Counted from the stretch's first letter, positions 27,465-37,072 are shown. The stretch is 64,000 nucleotides of DNA from Clostridia bacterium (GCA_900771345.1 CAAGNQ010000027.1:1-64000), one strand, 5' to 3'. Made by a program: numbers and translations. Notes: generated from the sequence alone by a model not told the origin.

Positions 27465-28214
27465 TTATACTAAATGCGAATACTCGCTAAACTTAAACGC
27501 TATGTTTTCAGCCGAATGCGAATCGGACGACAAGATGAACTTGCCACCGTTTTTCTTAATAAATTCATACAAACCCTTGTTTGGATACGGCTCTTTTCTA
27601 TATCCTCTTGAGATAGCGCCCGTGTTAATCTCAAAAGGAATATTATATTTAAGCAGTTTCAAAACTGCTTTCTCCGACGCCCTTTTGTATCTAATATCTT
27701 CAGTCGAAAAGAGATTATCTCCCTCGTTAAACTTATTGATTAAATCAATATGCGCAATGATATCAGGCTTAGTTATTTCACAAATTTTTGAAACGTTTTC
27801 AAAATAATTTTCAACGGCCAAATAATAGTCCCCGTTAAATTTCGTGTTCACTAAATCTACAAAATAATCCTTTTTATAATCGACGTAATAATACTTTCCG
27901 TCAATCTTAAAAAAGTGCGCTGAGCCGATAACGTAGTCATATCCACTAGGCTTATACGTAGCAAATATATCTTGTTCTATTCCTAGTCTAACCGAAATCT
28001 TATCGGCGTATTTCTTTTGAAGTGCCCTAACCTCTTTTTGAAACTCCTTTTCTTCCTCTGGGCTTGGGCAATAATTTTCATCAAAAGCCGTGTAACAATG
28101 CACGCAAAGTCCGATTTCTTTAAGACCTTTTTCTATGGCACTCTTTATCATCTGCTCGGGAGTATCCTTGCCGTCGCAATAAGTGGTATGAGTGTGCAAG
28201 TCAGAATAAATCAT
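27465..28214 (-). CDS. hisJ: Histidinol-phosphatase (PHP family)
   Basis: 249-aa PHP-type metallo-phosphatase that converts histidinol phosphate to histidinol. Metal-binding motifs are visible: [12 protein letters not shown] (4-15), a [14 protein letters not shown] block, [14 protein letters not shown] and the C-terminal SSDSHSAE. The start overlaps the hisIE stop by 4 bp. It supplies the step that HisB lacks here, since hisB encodes only the dehydratase. Confidence 0.92.
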   Translation of the reverse strand: MIYSDLHTHTTYCDGKDTPEQMIKSAIEKGLKEIGLCVHCYTAFDENYCPSPEEEKEFQKEVRALQKKYADKISVRLGIEQDIFATYKPSGYDYVIGSAHFFKIDGKYYYVDYKKDYFVDLVNTKFNGDYYLAVENYFENVSKICEITKPDIIAHIDLINKFNEGDNLFSTEDIRYKRASEKAVLKLLKYNIPFEINTGAISRGYRKEPYPNKGLYEFIKKNGGKFILSSDSHSAENIAFKFSEYSHLV

Positions 28215-28861
28215 TTAGTCATTTTCTCCTGTTTAACCTTTTTATCAATGACGTGGCGTGATGCTAATTCACTATGAATATCCTTAAGTGATATGCCCAT
28301 TTGTATCATAAGCACCATAACGTGATATGCAAGGTCGGCAATCTCGTAAATCGTTTCCTTTTTATCGTCTGCTTTAGCAGCAATAATAACTTCGGTGCAT
28401 TCCTCGCCAACTTTTTTTAAAATCTTATCCAGCCCCTTTTCAAAAAGATAGGTGGTATATGAGCCTTCTTTTTTATCCGTTCTTCTGCCCTCGATAAGTT
28501 TAATAAGCCCTTCGTAAGAAAACTCCTTTAACTCATCATTTTCATACAGAGGGTTATGGAAACAACTCTCGTCCCCTTCGTGGCAGGCAGGTCCACAAGG
28601 CTCAACCATAACGGTTAAAGCGTCGTAATCACAATCTGCCGTGATTGAAACAACCTTTTGATAATTCCCACTCGTTTCCCCTTTTAGCCAAAGTTTTTGC
28701 CTTGACCTACTGTAAAAACAAGTAAGATTTTTTTTCATTGTAATTTTAAGGCTTTCCTCGTTCATATACGCTAAAGTTAACACCTTTTTGCTAATTGCGT
28801 CCACAACTATTGCTGGAATAAGCCCGTTTTGGTCAAATTTTAGTTTGTTTATGTCTATCAT
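28211..28861 (-). CDS. hisIE: Bifunctional phosphoribosyl-AMP cyclohydrolase / phosphoribosyl-ATP pyrophosphatase
   Basis: 216-aa two-domain enzyme for the second and third steps of histidine synthesis. The HisI domain (~1-115) carries [27 protein letters not shown] and the zinc-site block [27 protein letters not shown]. The HisE domain (~120-205) carries [20 protein letters not shown] and [10 protein letters not shown]. Typical fused form. Located 12 bp after hisF. Confidence 0.96.
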   Translation of the reverse strand: MIDINKLKFDQNGLIPAIVVDAISKKVLTLAYMNEESLKITMKKNLTCFYSRSRQKLWLKGETSGNYQKVVSITADCDYDALTVMVEPCGPACHEGDESCFHNPLYENDELKEFSYEGLIKLIEGRRTDKKEGSYTTYLFEKGLDKILKKVGEECTEVIIAAKADDKKETIYEIADLAYHVMVLMIQMGISLKDIHSELASRHVIDKKVKQEKMTK

Positions 28862-28873
28862 AATCTTCTCCTT

Positions 28874-29632
28874 TTATCTCCTAACTGCGATTGAATTTTC
28901 GTGCAAAATCTCTTTTAATTTATTTATTTTAACCTCTCCGTAATGGAAGATTGATGCGGCAAGCCCTGCGTCCACCTTGTCTAAACTCTTAAATAGTTTT
29001 ACAAAATGTTCCTCGCAACCTGCTCCTCCTGATGCTATAACGGGTACGGAAACGACCTCGCACACCTTTTCTAACATCTCTAAATCAAAACCTTTTTTAA
29101 CGCCGTCCGTATCAATGGAATTAAGCACAATCTCGCCTGCGCCGTTATCAACGCCCCTTTTAATCCAGTCTATTAGAGGTATTTTGGTGTTTTCTCTCCC
29201 ACCTTTTGCAAAGACGGTAAACTGCCCGTCCACTCGCTTTGCATCAACTGATAAAACTACGCACTGGTCTCCGTATCTTTTAGCCGCCTCGTAAATAAGG
29301 TTTGGGTTTTTAATAGCGCCAGAGTTAACGCTAACTTTATCTGCTCCACATTTTAAAACCCTATCAAAATCGTCTAAAGTATTTATTCCTCCCCCAACCG
29401 TTAAGGGAATAAAGATTGTTCTAGCAACCTCTTTTAATATATCGGTAAAAAGTCCTCTGCCTTCGGCTGACGCCGTTATGTCGTAAAAGACCAACTCGTC
29501 AGCACCGTTATCACTATAATATTTGCCGAGTTCAACAGGGGAAGAAATATCCGATAGCCCCATAAAGTTGACACCTTTAACCACTCTGCCGTCTTTAACG
29601 TCAAGGCAAGGAATTATTCTTTTGGTTATCAT
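28874..29632 (-). CDS. hisF: Imidazole glycerol phosphate synthase, cyclase subunit
   Basis: 252-aa TIM-barrel subunit that, with HisH, forms imidazole glycerol phosphate and AICAR. Conserved: IIPCLDVKDGRVVKGVNF with the catalytic Asp, LTVGGGI, KVSVNSGAI, VVLSVDAKR, LNSIDTDGVKKGFD and VIASGGAG. Start overlaps the hisA stop by 4 bp. Confidence 0.97.
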   Translation of the reverse strand: MITKRIIPCLDVKDGRVVKGVNFMGLSDISSPVELGKYYSDNGADELVFYDITASAEGRGLFTDILKEVARTIFIPLTVGGGINTLDDFDRVLKCGADKVSVNSGAIKNPNLIYEAAKRYGDQCVVLSVDAKRVDGQFTVFAKGGRENTKIPLIDWIKRGVDNGAGEIVLNSIDTDGVKKGFDLEMLEKVCEVVSVPVIASGGAGCEEHFVKLFKSLDKVDAGLAASIFHYGEVKINKLKEILHENSIAVRR

Positions 29633-30342
29633 TTTGCCACCTCGATTGCCTCTTTTAAGTCTATAGCCTTAGTGTAGTAGGCTTTTCCTATAATAGCACC
29701 GTAAATGCCGAGTTTTTTTAGTTTAATAACGTCATTAATAAAGGATACGCCACCAGACGCTATAACGTTTATCCTAGTTTTTTCCTTTAATTTTTCATAA
29801 AGGCTGTGATTGGCACCTTGCATTGCACCGTCTTTAGAAATATCCGTGCAGATTATTGTTTTAACACCCAGTCCTTCAAGCGACTGAATAAATTCAAGCC
29901 CGTCAAGCGAAGATTTTTCCGTCCAACCCTTGATTGCCACGAATCCGTCTTTAATATCAACGCCAACGGCAATTTTATCTCCGTATATTTTAAGCGCTTC
30001 TCTTAAAAACTCCGGCTCTTTTACGGCAGAAGTGCCTAAGATAACCCTGTCAACTCCTGAATCAATATAATTTTTAATTACTTCAAGACTTCTAATTCCT
30101 CCACCCACTTGACTAAAGCCCTTGAACGCCTCTACAAGTTGTTTTATGGTCGAAAGATTTGGAGTTTGACCTGTTTTTGCGCCCTCTAAATCAACGAGGT
30201 GGATAAATTTTGCGCCCTTGTTTTTAAAGTCGTTTACTATTTCAAGAGGGTTATCGCTATAAACGGTCATCTCGTTATAATCGCCCTTAAAAAGCCTTAC
30301 TGCCTTTTTATCAAAAATATCTATTGCGGGAAAAATATTCAT
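29629..30342 (-). CDS. hisA: ProFAR isomerase (HisA)
   Basis: 237-aa TIM-barrel isomerase of the fourth histidine step. Conserved: FPAIDIFDKKAVRLFKGD (catalytic Asp), KFIHLVDLEGAKTG, QVGGGIRS, RVILGTSAV, ICTDISKDGAMQG and VIASGGVS. It lies 1 bp after hisH. Confidence 0.97.
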   Translation of the reverse strand: MNIFPAIDIFDKKAVRLFKGDYNEMTVYSDNPLEIVNDFKNKGAKFIHLVDLEGAKTGQTPNLSTIKQLVEAFKGFSQVGGGIRSLEVIKNYIDSGVDRVILGTSAVKEPEFLREALKIYGDKIAVGVDIKDGFVAIKGWTEKSSLDGLEFIQSLEGLGVKTIICTDISKDGAMQGANHSLYEKLKEKTRINVIASGGVSFINDVIKLKKLGIYGAIIGKAYYTKAIDLKEAIEVAK

Positions 30343-30343
30343 T

Positions 30344-30961
30344 CTAGCCCTCCATCTCGCAAAATGCCTTTAATATTTTAAGCCCTACTTCTCCCGATTT
30401 TTCAGGGTGAAACTGACAGCCGAAAACGTTATCGTTCGATACGCTCGCTGTGAGCCTTGCACCATATTCGGTTGTTGCAATTACGCTTTCCTCACAGTTA
30501 GCACCGTAAAAGGAATGAACAAAATAAACGTAATCCCCCTCTTTTAGATATTTAAAAAGAGGGCTTTTTTTACTCCCAAAAGATAGGGCGTTCCAACCGA
30601 TATGTGGAATTTTATAATCTTTAGGAATAACTTCACTTATAGGTCTAATCTCCCCTTTAATGAGCCCTAAACCCAAGTGCTCTCCGTATTCAAAACTTTT
30701 TTCAAAAAGTAATTGCATTCCTAGGCAAATTCCAAGAAGAAATTTCCCTTTTTTAACCTCGTTTAACACTACTTCAGCAAGATTTGACGAATAGAGTTTT
30801 TCTCTTGCGTCACCAAAAGCACCAACGCCGGGAAGAACGATTTTATCAGCATTTTCAATGACTTTTTTATCACTCGTTGCAATAGCCTCAACACCGATTG
30901 CACGAAAAGAACTCACTAAAGAGAACAAATTTCCCACGCCGTAATCAACAATAGCAATCAT
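30344..30961 (-). CDS. hisH: Imidazole glycerol phosphate synthase, glutaminase subunit
   Basis: 205-aa class-I glutamine amidotransferase that feeds ammonia to HisF. It has IAIVDYGVGNLFSL, the PGVGAFGDA oxyanion region, the nucleophile GICLGMQLL (Cys) and the His-Glu pair in FGCQFHPEKSGEVG. Overlaps hisB by one base. Confidence 0.97.
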   Translation of the reverse strand: MIAIVDYGVGNLFSLVSSFRAIGVEAIATSDKKVIENADKIVLPGVGAFGDAREKLYSSNLAEVVLNEVKKGKFLLGICLGMQLLFEKSFEYGEHLGLGLIKGEIRPISEVIPKDYKIPHIGWNALSFGSKKSPLFKYLKEGDYVYFVHSFYGANCEESVIATTEYGARLTASVSNDNVFGCQFHPEKSGEVGLKILKAFCEMEG

Positions 30962-31548
30962 TAAAGAACTCCCTTAGTAGACGGCAGGTCAGTTGCAAAC
31001 TCTTTGTCAATAGCGACTGCCTTTTTTAAACTTCTTGCAACCGACTTAAACGCGCCCTCGATAATGTGGTGAGCGTTACTGCCGGAAAGTTGTTTTATAT
31101 GCAAAGTAACACCTGCGTTCATTGCAAAAGATTGAAAAAATTCTTCAACAAGTTCTGTATCAAAATCGCCAACCTTGTTTTGCTTAATATCAAACTCTCG
31201 CACGAAAAATCCTCTGCCCGATAGGTCAACGGCTGATAAAATTAGCGCTTCGTCCATAGGTAGAATACAATCGCCATATCTATAAATGCCCTTTTTGTTA
31301 TTAAGAGCATCCTTAAACGCCTGCCCTAGAACAATTCCGATATCCTCGGTTGTGTGATGATAATCGACAAAAGTGTCGCCTTTGCATTTAACGGTTAAAT
31401 CAAACCTGCCGTGTTTAGCAAAAAGCGTTAGCATATGGTCTAAAAACCCACAGCCACTATTAATCTTGCTTTCGCCCTTTCCATCAAGATTTATTGATAG
31501 GGCTATATCGGTTTCGCCCGTTTTTCTTTTGATTTGCGCCTTTCTCAT
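30961..31548 (-). CDS. hisB: Imidazoleglycerol-phosphate dehydratase
   Basis: 195-aa single-function dehydratase. Manganese-site histidines are visible in [29 protein letters not shown] and [17 protein letters not shown]. There is no fused histidinol phosphatase, in line with hisJ being present. It starts directly after hisC. Confidence 0.97.
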   Translation of the reverse strand: MRKAQIKRKTGETDIALSINLDGKGESKINSGCGFLDHMLTLFAKHGRFDLTVKCKGDTFVDYHHTTEDIGIVLGQAFKDALNNKKGIYRYGDCILPMDEALILSAVDLSGRGFFVREFDIKQNKVGDFDTELVEEFFQSFAMNAGVTLHIKQLSGSNAHHIIEGAFKSVARSLKKAVAIDKEFATDLPSTKGVL

Positions 31549-32610
31549 TTATTTATCCTCCATTATTTGTTTTATCTTTTCAATAAAAATCTTCATTTGT
31601 TTTTTATCGCCTATCGTAACCCTGTTATAATCTTTAATTCTCTCGTTCTTAAAATGCCTTACTAAAATGCCTTGTTCCTTTAGGGCAGTGTAAAGATTTT
31701 CGCCTGAGATTTTAGGGTGAGTTATGAACAAAAAGTTGGTTTTAGAGTCAAGAACGTTAAATCCTAACTGCTCTAAATTTTCTTTTGTCCACAACCTGTT
31801 TTCAATAATTTTCTGACAGCACTTACTAAAATACTGCTCGTCCAAAATTGCTCCCACTCCACTTAGCGCCGTCATTCGATTAACGTTATATGGGTTTGTG
31901 GAAAATTTTATGGCGTTAAGGTCTGATATAATAGCCTCGTTTGCTATCCCAAAACCAAGTCTTGCACCAGCCATTTGGCGCGATTTTGAAAAGGTTTGCG
32001 TAACGATTAAATTATCGTACTTATCTACAAGTTTAACTGCGCTCTCCCCTCCAAAGTCTACGTACGCCTCGTCGATAACGACTATTCTATCTTTATTATG
32101 ATTAACTAGTTTCTCAATATCCGAAAGAGCAACTGCTTTGCCTGTCGGTGCATTCGGGTTAGCAATAAAAATCGTACCCTTTTTATCCATATAATCGTTA
32201 ACGTCGAGTGAAAGGTCGTCTTTTAAGGGAATCTCTTCATAATCTATTCGGTTTAGGTCGGCAAAAACCTTGTAAAATCCGTACGTTATATCGGGGAAAA
32301 TTGCTGGGGTTTTCTCGTCGCAGTAAGCCATAAAACAAAAGTTTAACACCTCGTCAGAGCCGTTTGTTAAAATAACCTGCGATTCTTTCACACCGTATTT
32401 TTTAGCAAGAACGCTTGTTAAAACCTTTTGGTCGGGGTCTGAATAGAGATTGAGTTTTTTAAGTTGCGCTTTTGCTAGTTTTATTGCAAATTTTGAAGGG
32501 GCAAAAGGCGACTCGTTAGTGTTAAGTTTTATATATTTTCTTTCCTGAGGTTGTTCGCCAGGAACGTATGGGATTAGATTATCATACTTTTTTGAAAAAA
32601 ATCTACTCAT
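31549..32610 (-). CDS. hisC: Histidinol-phosphate aminotransferase
   Basis: 353-aa PLP-dependent class-II aminotransferase. Visible: KLNTNESPFAPS, LTNGSDEVL, NPNAPTGKAV, VIDEAYVDFGG and the PLP-lysine block TQTFSKSRQMAGARLGF. The start at 32610 was preferred over an ATG at 32625 because it overlaps the hisD stop as TAATG and is preceded by GAGGAAG. Confidence 0.95.
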   Translation of the reverse strand: MSRFFSKKYDNLIPYVPGEQPQERKYIKLNTNESPFAPSKFAIKLAKAQLKKLNLYSDPDQKVLTSVLAKKYGVKESQVILTNGSDEVLNFCFMAYCDEKTPAIFPDITYGFYKVFADLNRIDYEEIPLKDDLSLDVNDYMDKKGTIFIANPNAPTGKAVALSDIEKLVNHNKDRIVVIDEAYVDFGGESAVKLVDKYDNLIVTQTFSKSRQMAGARLGFGIANEAIISDLNAIKFSTNPYNVNRMTALSGVGAILDEQYFSKCCQKIIENRLWTKENLEQLGFNVLDSKTNFLFITHPKISGENLYTALKEQGILVRHFKNERIKDYNRVTIGDKKQMKIFIEKIKQIMEDK

Positions 32611-33887
32611 TATTCTTCCTCGCATCTTATAACGGCACTCTTTGCGTGCGCCGTAAGTCCCTCGTAATTAGCAAAAAGTTCAACGTCACGGCAGACCTTT
32701 TCAAGTGCTTGTTTATCATAATATATATATTGCGTCTTTTTTATAAAATCGTCAACAGAAAGAGGGCTAGAAAACCTTGCCGTTCCACTAGTTGGAAGGG
32801 TGTGGTTTGTTCCTGCGAAATAATCGCCAAGCGCCTCAGGGCAGTTTCGCCCTAAAAATACCGAACCAGCGTGTTTGATTTTATCCAAATATTTCATAGG
32901 CTGGTCAACTGCCAACTCTAAATGTTCAGGCGCAATTTCGTTTGCAAGATAAATGGCCCTGTCAATGCTATCGGTGACGATTATTTTGCCGTTATCATCA
33001 ATTGACGCCCTTGCGATTTCACTTCTGTCTAGTTGAGGAATTTGCCTTTCAAGTTGCTCTCTTACCTCGTTTGCAAAGGACACGGAGTCGGTTATTAAAA
33101 CTGCGCTAGCAAGTTTATCGTGTTCGGCTTGCGACAAAAGGTCTGAGGCAATAAATTTTGCGTTGTTTTTATCATCTGCAATAATCATTATCTCACTAGG
33201 CCCTGCTATCATATCAATAGAGACCTTTCCAAACACCTGTTTTTTAGCCTCTGCAACGAATGCGTTTCCAGGTCCTACTATTTTATCAACTTTCTTTATA
33301 GTTTCAGTTCCATAAGCAAGAGCAGCGATGGCTTGTGCGCCACCAACCTTATAGATTTTATCTACACCTGCTACTGACGCAGCCGCAAGGATAACCGGGT
33401 TAATCTTTCCGTCTTTTGAAGGAGGGGTTACCATTACAACCTCTTCACAACCGGCAATTTTTGCAGGTATTGCGTCCATCAAAACTGTCGAGGGATATGA
33501 TGCAGTACCACCTGGAACGTAAAGCCCTGCCCTTTCAATCGGGATAATCTTTTGGCCAACTATAACTCCCTCTTGATTTTTTATTTCAAAGCCATTTCTA
33601 ACCTGCTTTTCGTGGAAAGCCCTGATGTTTTTAGAGGCTTTTTCTAAAACTTCTAAAAACTTTTTATCCACGCTGTTTTTTGCCTCGTCAATTTCCTCTT
33701 TCGTGACTAAAAGGCTATCAAGTTTAACCTTATCGAACTTCTCGGCGTAAAAATATAACGCCTTATCCCCCTCGTCTTTAACCTTTTGAATAATATCTTT
33801 TACGATTTCTGACAGGTCAACCTTTTGCTCGTGAGCAGAAAAAATCTCAGCACGGCTCATCTTATCATCTTTAATAATTCTAATCAT
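32610..33887 (-). CDS. hisD: Histidinol dehydrogenase
   Basis: 425-aa zinc and NAD enzyme of the last two steps, histidinol to histidine. Visible: the ERAGLYVPGGTASYPSTVLM block, VGGAQAIAALAYGTETI, VGPGNAFVAEAKKQVFG, GPSEIMIIAD, LLSQAEHD and the active-site HAGSVFLGRNCPEALGDY. The start at 33887 overlaps the end of the hisZG gene and has a GGAGA site; the frame's earlier ATG at 33908 is less likely. Confidence 0.96.
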   Translation of the reverse strand: MIRIIKDDKMSRAEIFSAHEQKVDLSEIVKDIIQKVKDEGDKALYFYAEKFDKVKLDSLLVTKEEIDEAKNSVDKKFLEVLEKASKNIRAFHEKQVRNGFEIKNQEGVIVGQKIIPIERAGLYVPGGTASYPSTVLMDAIPAKIAGCEEVVMVTPPSKDGKINPVILAAASVAGVDKIYKVGGAQAIAALAYGTETIKKVDKIVGPGNAFVAEAKKQVFGKVSIDMIAGPSEIMIIADDKNNAKFIASDLLSQAEHDKLASAVLITDSVSFANEVREQLERQIPQLDRSEIARASIDDNGKIIVTDSIDRAIYLANEIAPEHLELAVDQPMKYLDKIKHAGSVFLGRNCPEALGDYFAGTNHTLPTSGTARFSSPLSVDDFIKKTQYIYYDKQALEKVCRDVELFANYEGLTAHAKSAVIRCEEE

Positions 33888-35484
33888 TTTTGCTCTCCGT
33901 TTGCTCAAAAAGTGAACGCTGAATTTTCTCTATCTCCTCGCTTTTGAACTTAAAGTTTACCTTGTTTGCAATAAGTCTTGCACTAATCGGCTGGAACTTA
34001 TCCACAACTACGAGGTTATTTTCCTTTAAGGTCGTACCCGTTTCAACTATATCAACGATTACGTCCGAAAGTTCTAAAATAGGCGCGATTTCGATTGAAC
34101 CGTTTAGGTGGATAATATCAATATCTCTGCCTTGCGCCGAGTAGTAAGATTTGGCGATATTAGCAAACTTTGTGGCAACGCTAAGAGTTTTCTTTCTATC
34201 GTCAACAAAATCTTTTTTAGCGGCAACAGCCATATCGCACTTGCCGATTTTTAAATCGAGAAGTTCATAAACGTCAGGCTTATACTCAAGCAGAATATCT
34301 TTACCTGCAACGCCTACGTCAGCAGCGCCCCTCTCAACGTAAATTGCAACGTCTGACGGTTTAACCCAAAAATATCGAACACCTATTTTATTGTTTTCAA
34401 AGATAAGTTTACGATTATTTTCCTTTATTGACGGGCAAGAAAAACCTGCCTTTTCAAACATATCGTAAACCTTTTCGCCAAGTCTACCTTTAGGAAGTGC
34501 AACGTTAAGGAAGGTCTTTCCCTCACTATTTTTTGCAAAATCGCAAGATTTTTGGTCACTAAGCGCTAACTTATCCAGTTCGTCAAGATAAACTGCAAAC
34601 CCGATGGCTTTTTGCTTTTTATTCATTTTCGCCATAAGGTTATCGTACTGCCCACCCGATAAAATTCCACTAGGAATGCCACTTATGAATCCTTTGAAAG
34701 TAAAACCGTTATAATAATTTAGGTCGTTCACCACCGAAAAATCTATTCTAATTTTATTTTTTACGCCAAGTTTTTCCAAAAGCGCCAACATATCGGTTAA
34801 ACTCTTAACTGCGCTCTCCGTTTGCTCGTTAATGATAAAATCATTAAGTTTAGGCAAAACCTCGTCAACCTCGCCGTACACGGTTACAAGTTTTTCAATA
34901 AGGTTTATAAACTTTTTGTCCACCCCTTCTTTTTGGCAAACTTTTTTAACGCCCTCACAGTTTTTATCCTTTAACAATTCAAAAATCTGCTCTCTTGCCT
35001 TTTGGCTTAGGTTTGCGCCGTCCAAAACCCCCTTAACAACCCCTAAATGTGAGATATCCAAGACGTTCTCGTTAGAAATTTGGTCAAGGCTTTTTCCTGC
35101 AAGCATAATAACTTCGCCGATTGCATTTTCATCAACCTCGCCAATACACTCTAACCCCACCTGCATAATCTCCTTGTATGAGCGAGTGCCTTTGCTTACT
35201 CTATAAACGTGTTCGTTATAATAAACCTTTTTTAATCCTTCTCCACCCTTGTCGCTTTTTATGATTGACAAAGTTACGTCAGGCTTTAGGGCGAGAAGTT
35301 TTCCATCTGTGTCGGTAAAGGTTATAACGCTCTCACTAACCAAAAAGTCTTTATTTTTAGCATAAAGGTCGTATTCTTCAAACTTGCTCATTCGATATTG
35401 AGAATAGCCGTGCTTTTTATATAGTGAGCGAAGCGCAAATACAGCCTTTTCATCATTATTTAATACCAAATCAAAATTATCCAT
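33880..35484 (-). CDS. hisZG: HisZ-HisG fusion: ATP phosphoribosyltransferase regulatory and catalytic domains in one protein
   Basis: 534-aa protein that joins two usually separate subunits of the first histidine enzyme. Residues ~1-310 are HisZ, a histidyl-tRNA-synthetase-like regulatory paralogue (ALKPDVTLSIIK, YYNEHVYRV, MQVGLECIGE, YYNGFTFKGF, LSGGQYDNLMAKM). Residues ~325-534 are short-form HisG (VALPKGRLGEKVYDMFEKAG, VERGAADVGVAGKD, DIVETGTTLKENNL), which lacks its own regulatory domain. The linker is only ~15 residues. The start at 35484 follows GAGGG; the frame upstream to 35619 overlaps the regulator gene. First biosynthetic gene of the operon. Confidence 0.93.
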   Translation of the reverse strand: MDNFDLVLNNDEKAVFALRSLYKKHGYSQYRMSKFEEYDLYAKNKDFLVSESVITFTDTDGKLLALKPDVTLSIIKSDKGGEGLKKVYYNEHVYRVSKGTRSYKEIMQVGLECIGEVDENAIGEVIMLAGKSLDQISNENVLDISHLGVVKGVLDGANLSQKAREQIFELLKDKNCEGVKKVCQKEGVDKKFINLIEKLVTVYGEVDEVLPKLNDFIINEQTESAVKSLTDMLALLEKLGVKNKIRIDFSVVNDLNYYNGFTFKGFISGIPSGILSGGQYDNLMAKMNKKQKAIGFAVYLDELDKLALSDQKSCDFAKNSEGKTFLNVALPKGRLGEKVYDMFEKAGFSCPSIKENNRKLIFENNKIGVRYFWVKPSDVAIYVERGAADVGVAGKDILLEYKPDVYELLDLKIGKCDMAVAAKKDFVDDRKKTLSVATKFANIAKSYYSAQGRDIDIIHLNGSIEIAPILELSDVIVDIVETGTTLKENNLVVVDKFQPISARLIANKVNFKFKSEEIEKIQRSLFEQTESKND

Positions 35485-35485
35485 T

Positions 35486-35776
35486 TTATTTACCCTCACT
35501 CTTCGTCTGCAAAACAAGTTCATAGCCACCGTCGCCATAAAGCAAACATTTATTAACCCTACTAATTGTCGCCGTGCTAGCCCCCGTTGCCTTACTAATC
35601 TCTTGATAATTCTTGCCAACCTTTAAAAGTTGAGCCACCTCAAGCCTTTGTGTTAACGCTTGAAGTTCGTTAATAGTACAAACGTCTTCAAAAAACTTTC
35701 TGCAATCTTCTCTGCTCTTTAGCCTTAAAATTGCATCAAATAATTGGTCACATCTTTCAATATTAAAATTACTCAT
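35486..35776 (-). CDS. TrpR-like regulator, YerC/YecD family (likely his-operon repressor)
   Basis: 96-aa protein of the YerC/YecD branch of the TrpR superfamily (TIGR02531): ELQALTQRLEVAQLLKVGKNYQEISKATGASTATISRVNKCL contains the helix-turn-helix. Its stop lies 1 bp from the hisZG start, so it is the first gene of the histidine operon. Related proteins in Firmicutes have been predicted to control histidine genes. The promoter in front carries repeated GATAAAG elements that suit an autoregulatory operator. Confidence 0.9.
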   Translation of the reverse strand: MSNFNIERCDQLFDAILRLKSREDCRKFFEDVCTINELQALTQRLEVAQLLKVGKNYQEISKATGASTATISRVNKCLLYGDGGYELVLQTKSEGK

Positions 35777-35811
35777 TTTCTTCCTCTTTTTTTATATCTT
35801 TTACTTTAACT

Positions 35812-35847
35812 CTTTATCATTTTAGCACGATAAAGCGATAAAGTCAA
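35812..35847 (-). promoter_or_regulatory. his operon promoter with overlapping operator-like repeats
   Basis: Minus-strand TTGACT (35847-35842), 17-bp spacer, TAAAAT (35824-35819). Over it lies the inverted repeat CTTTATC-N10-GATAAAG (35812-35835) and a further direct GATAAAG copy (35837-35843). Placement over the -10 and spacer is right for repression by the adjacent TrpR-like protein. Confidence 0.75.
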
Positions 35848-35929
35848 CTGTTTGTAAGCGACGAGTTATAAATTAATAAAATTTTTTATATTATCATTGT
35901 TTAAGGGATAGTTTTTCTCCGATAAGATA

Positions 35930-35960
35930 AAAAAGATAGCAAATAGGTTTTGCTATCTTT
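35930..35960 (-). terminator. Terminator of rpsF-ssb-rpsR
   Basis: AAAGATAGCAAA/TTTTGCTATCTTT hairpin (35932-35943 / 35947-35960) with TTTTTT on the minus strand after it. Confidence 0.85.
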
Positions 35961-35986
35961 TAGATTTGGCTTGATTTTATAGAGAA

Positions 35987-36277
35987 TTATTCACCCTTGA
36001 ATGGCAATAAATCAACTAGTCTAGCGCGTTTAATTGCTTTTGCCAAAACTCTTTGGTGTTTTGCGCAAACGCCCGTCATACGACGAGGGAGAATTTTTCC
36101 ACCTTCAGTAATATACTTCTTTAAAGTGTTGATATCTTTATAGTCAATAGCATCAACTTTATTTTGACAGAAAGCACATACTTTTTTGCGAGGAATTCTT
36201 TTTGCAATCTTTTTGCCTTCTTTTGCTACTGCGCCTTCTTGCGCAACAGCAGAAGTCATATTGATATTTTCTTCCAT
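35987..36277 (-). CDS. rpsR: 30S ribosomal protein S18
   Basis: 96 aa. Carries the S18 core [44 protein letters not shown] and [14 protein letters not shown]. The N-terminal ~25 residues are an extension compared with the ~80-aa standard form. A CxxC pair in the first block is the zinc-type C+ variant. Third gene of the rpsF-ssb-rpsR operon. Confidence 0.97.
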   Translation of the reverse strand: MEENINMTSAVAQEGAVAKEGKKIAKRIPRKKVCAFCQNKVDAIDYKDINTLKKYITEGGKILPRRMTGVCAKHQRVLAKAIKRARLVDLLPFKGE

Positions 36278-36318
36278 TATATTTACTCCTTAATTAATTG
36301 TTTGGGCAATGCCCGATA

Positions 36319-36729
36319 TTAGAAGGGAAGTTGATTATCATCAATCGCTTCTAATTGTGGACGCTCTCTTTTTGACGCCGTAACAGGCGCATCATCATCT
36401 TCTGATTGCGCTGACTTTGGCGTTAAAAACTCCACTTCGTTTGCGATTACGTCTGTCACGTTCCTCTTTATTCCGTCCTTATCTTCATAAGAACGATTTT
36501 GAAGACTGCCGACAATCGCCACTTTGTTACCTTTCTTTAAATACTTACCACAATTTTCTGCTCTACCACGCCATACCGTGATATTGAAAAAATCCGTCTC
36601 TCTATTACCTTCAGCATTAGCATAATCTCTCGACACTGCGATTGAAAATCTGCAAACTGATACGCCGTTTGGCGTTTCTGTGAGTTCTGGGTCACGGGTA
36701 AGATTCCCTACTAGGATAACTTTGTTCAT
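36319..36729 (-). CDS. ssb: Single-stranded DNA-binding protein
   Basis: 136-aa OB-fold protein: MNKVILVGNLTRDPELTETPNGV, FNITVWRGRAENCGKYLKKGNKVAIVG, a short acidic/low-complexity linker and the C-terminal DNQLPF interaction tip. Lies between rpsF and rpsR, the standard Firmicutes order. Confidence 0.97.
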   Translation of the reverse strand: MNKVILVGNLTRDPELTETPNGVSVCRFSIAVSRDYANAEGNRETDFFNITVWRGRAENCGKYLKKGNKVAIVGSLQNRSYEDKDGIKRNVTDVIANEVEFLTPKSAQSEDDDAPVTASKRERPQLEAIDDNQLPF

Positions 36730-36743
36730 ACTTTTTCTCCTAC

Positions 36744-37025
36744 TTATCTTTTGGTTATCAATCTTCTGATAATACCGTCTGTAATACCTATTACACGCTT
36801 GAGTTCTTCAACGAATGATTTTTCTGCTTCGAAAGCCATCAAAACGTAGAATCCTTCAGACTTATAGTTAATAGGGTATTGCAACTTTCTCAATCCCCAA
36901 CGGTCGGTTTTTTCTACAACACCACCGTTTTTAGTAACTAAATCTTCGACCTTTGCAATGAGGGCGTCCTTCGCTTCATCATTGAGCGACGCATCAAGAA
37001 TGTAAAGCATCTCGTATTTCGTCAT
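36744..37025 (-). CDS. rpsF: 30S ribosomal protein S6
   Basis: 93 aa: TKYEMLYILDASLNDEAKD, NGGVVEKTDRWGLRKLQYPI, EGFYVLMAFEA and the C-terminal RVIGITDGIIRRLI. AGGAGG ribosome site. First gene of the operon; a probable S6:S18 autoregulatory hairpin precedes it. Confidence 0.97.
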   Translation of the reverse strand: MTKYEMLYILDASLNDEAKDALIAKVEDLVTKNGGVVEKTDRWGLRKLQYPINYKSEGFYVLMAFEAEKSFVEELKRVIGITDGIIRRLITKR

Positions 37026-37046
37026 AATTTTTACCTCCTGGACTTA

Positions 37047-37072
37047 TTCGGCTTACCACTCTCGGTAAGCAA
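37047..37072 (-). promoter_or_regulatory. Probable S6:S18 autoregulatory leader hairpin
   Basis: In the rpsF leader, minus-strand GCTTACC (37070-37064) pairs with GGTAAGC (37057-37051), and CCG follows at the stem base (37051-37049). The known S6:S18 leader motif presents a CCG next to such a stem, mimicking the 16S binding site. Confidence 0.55.
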
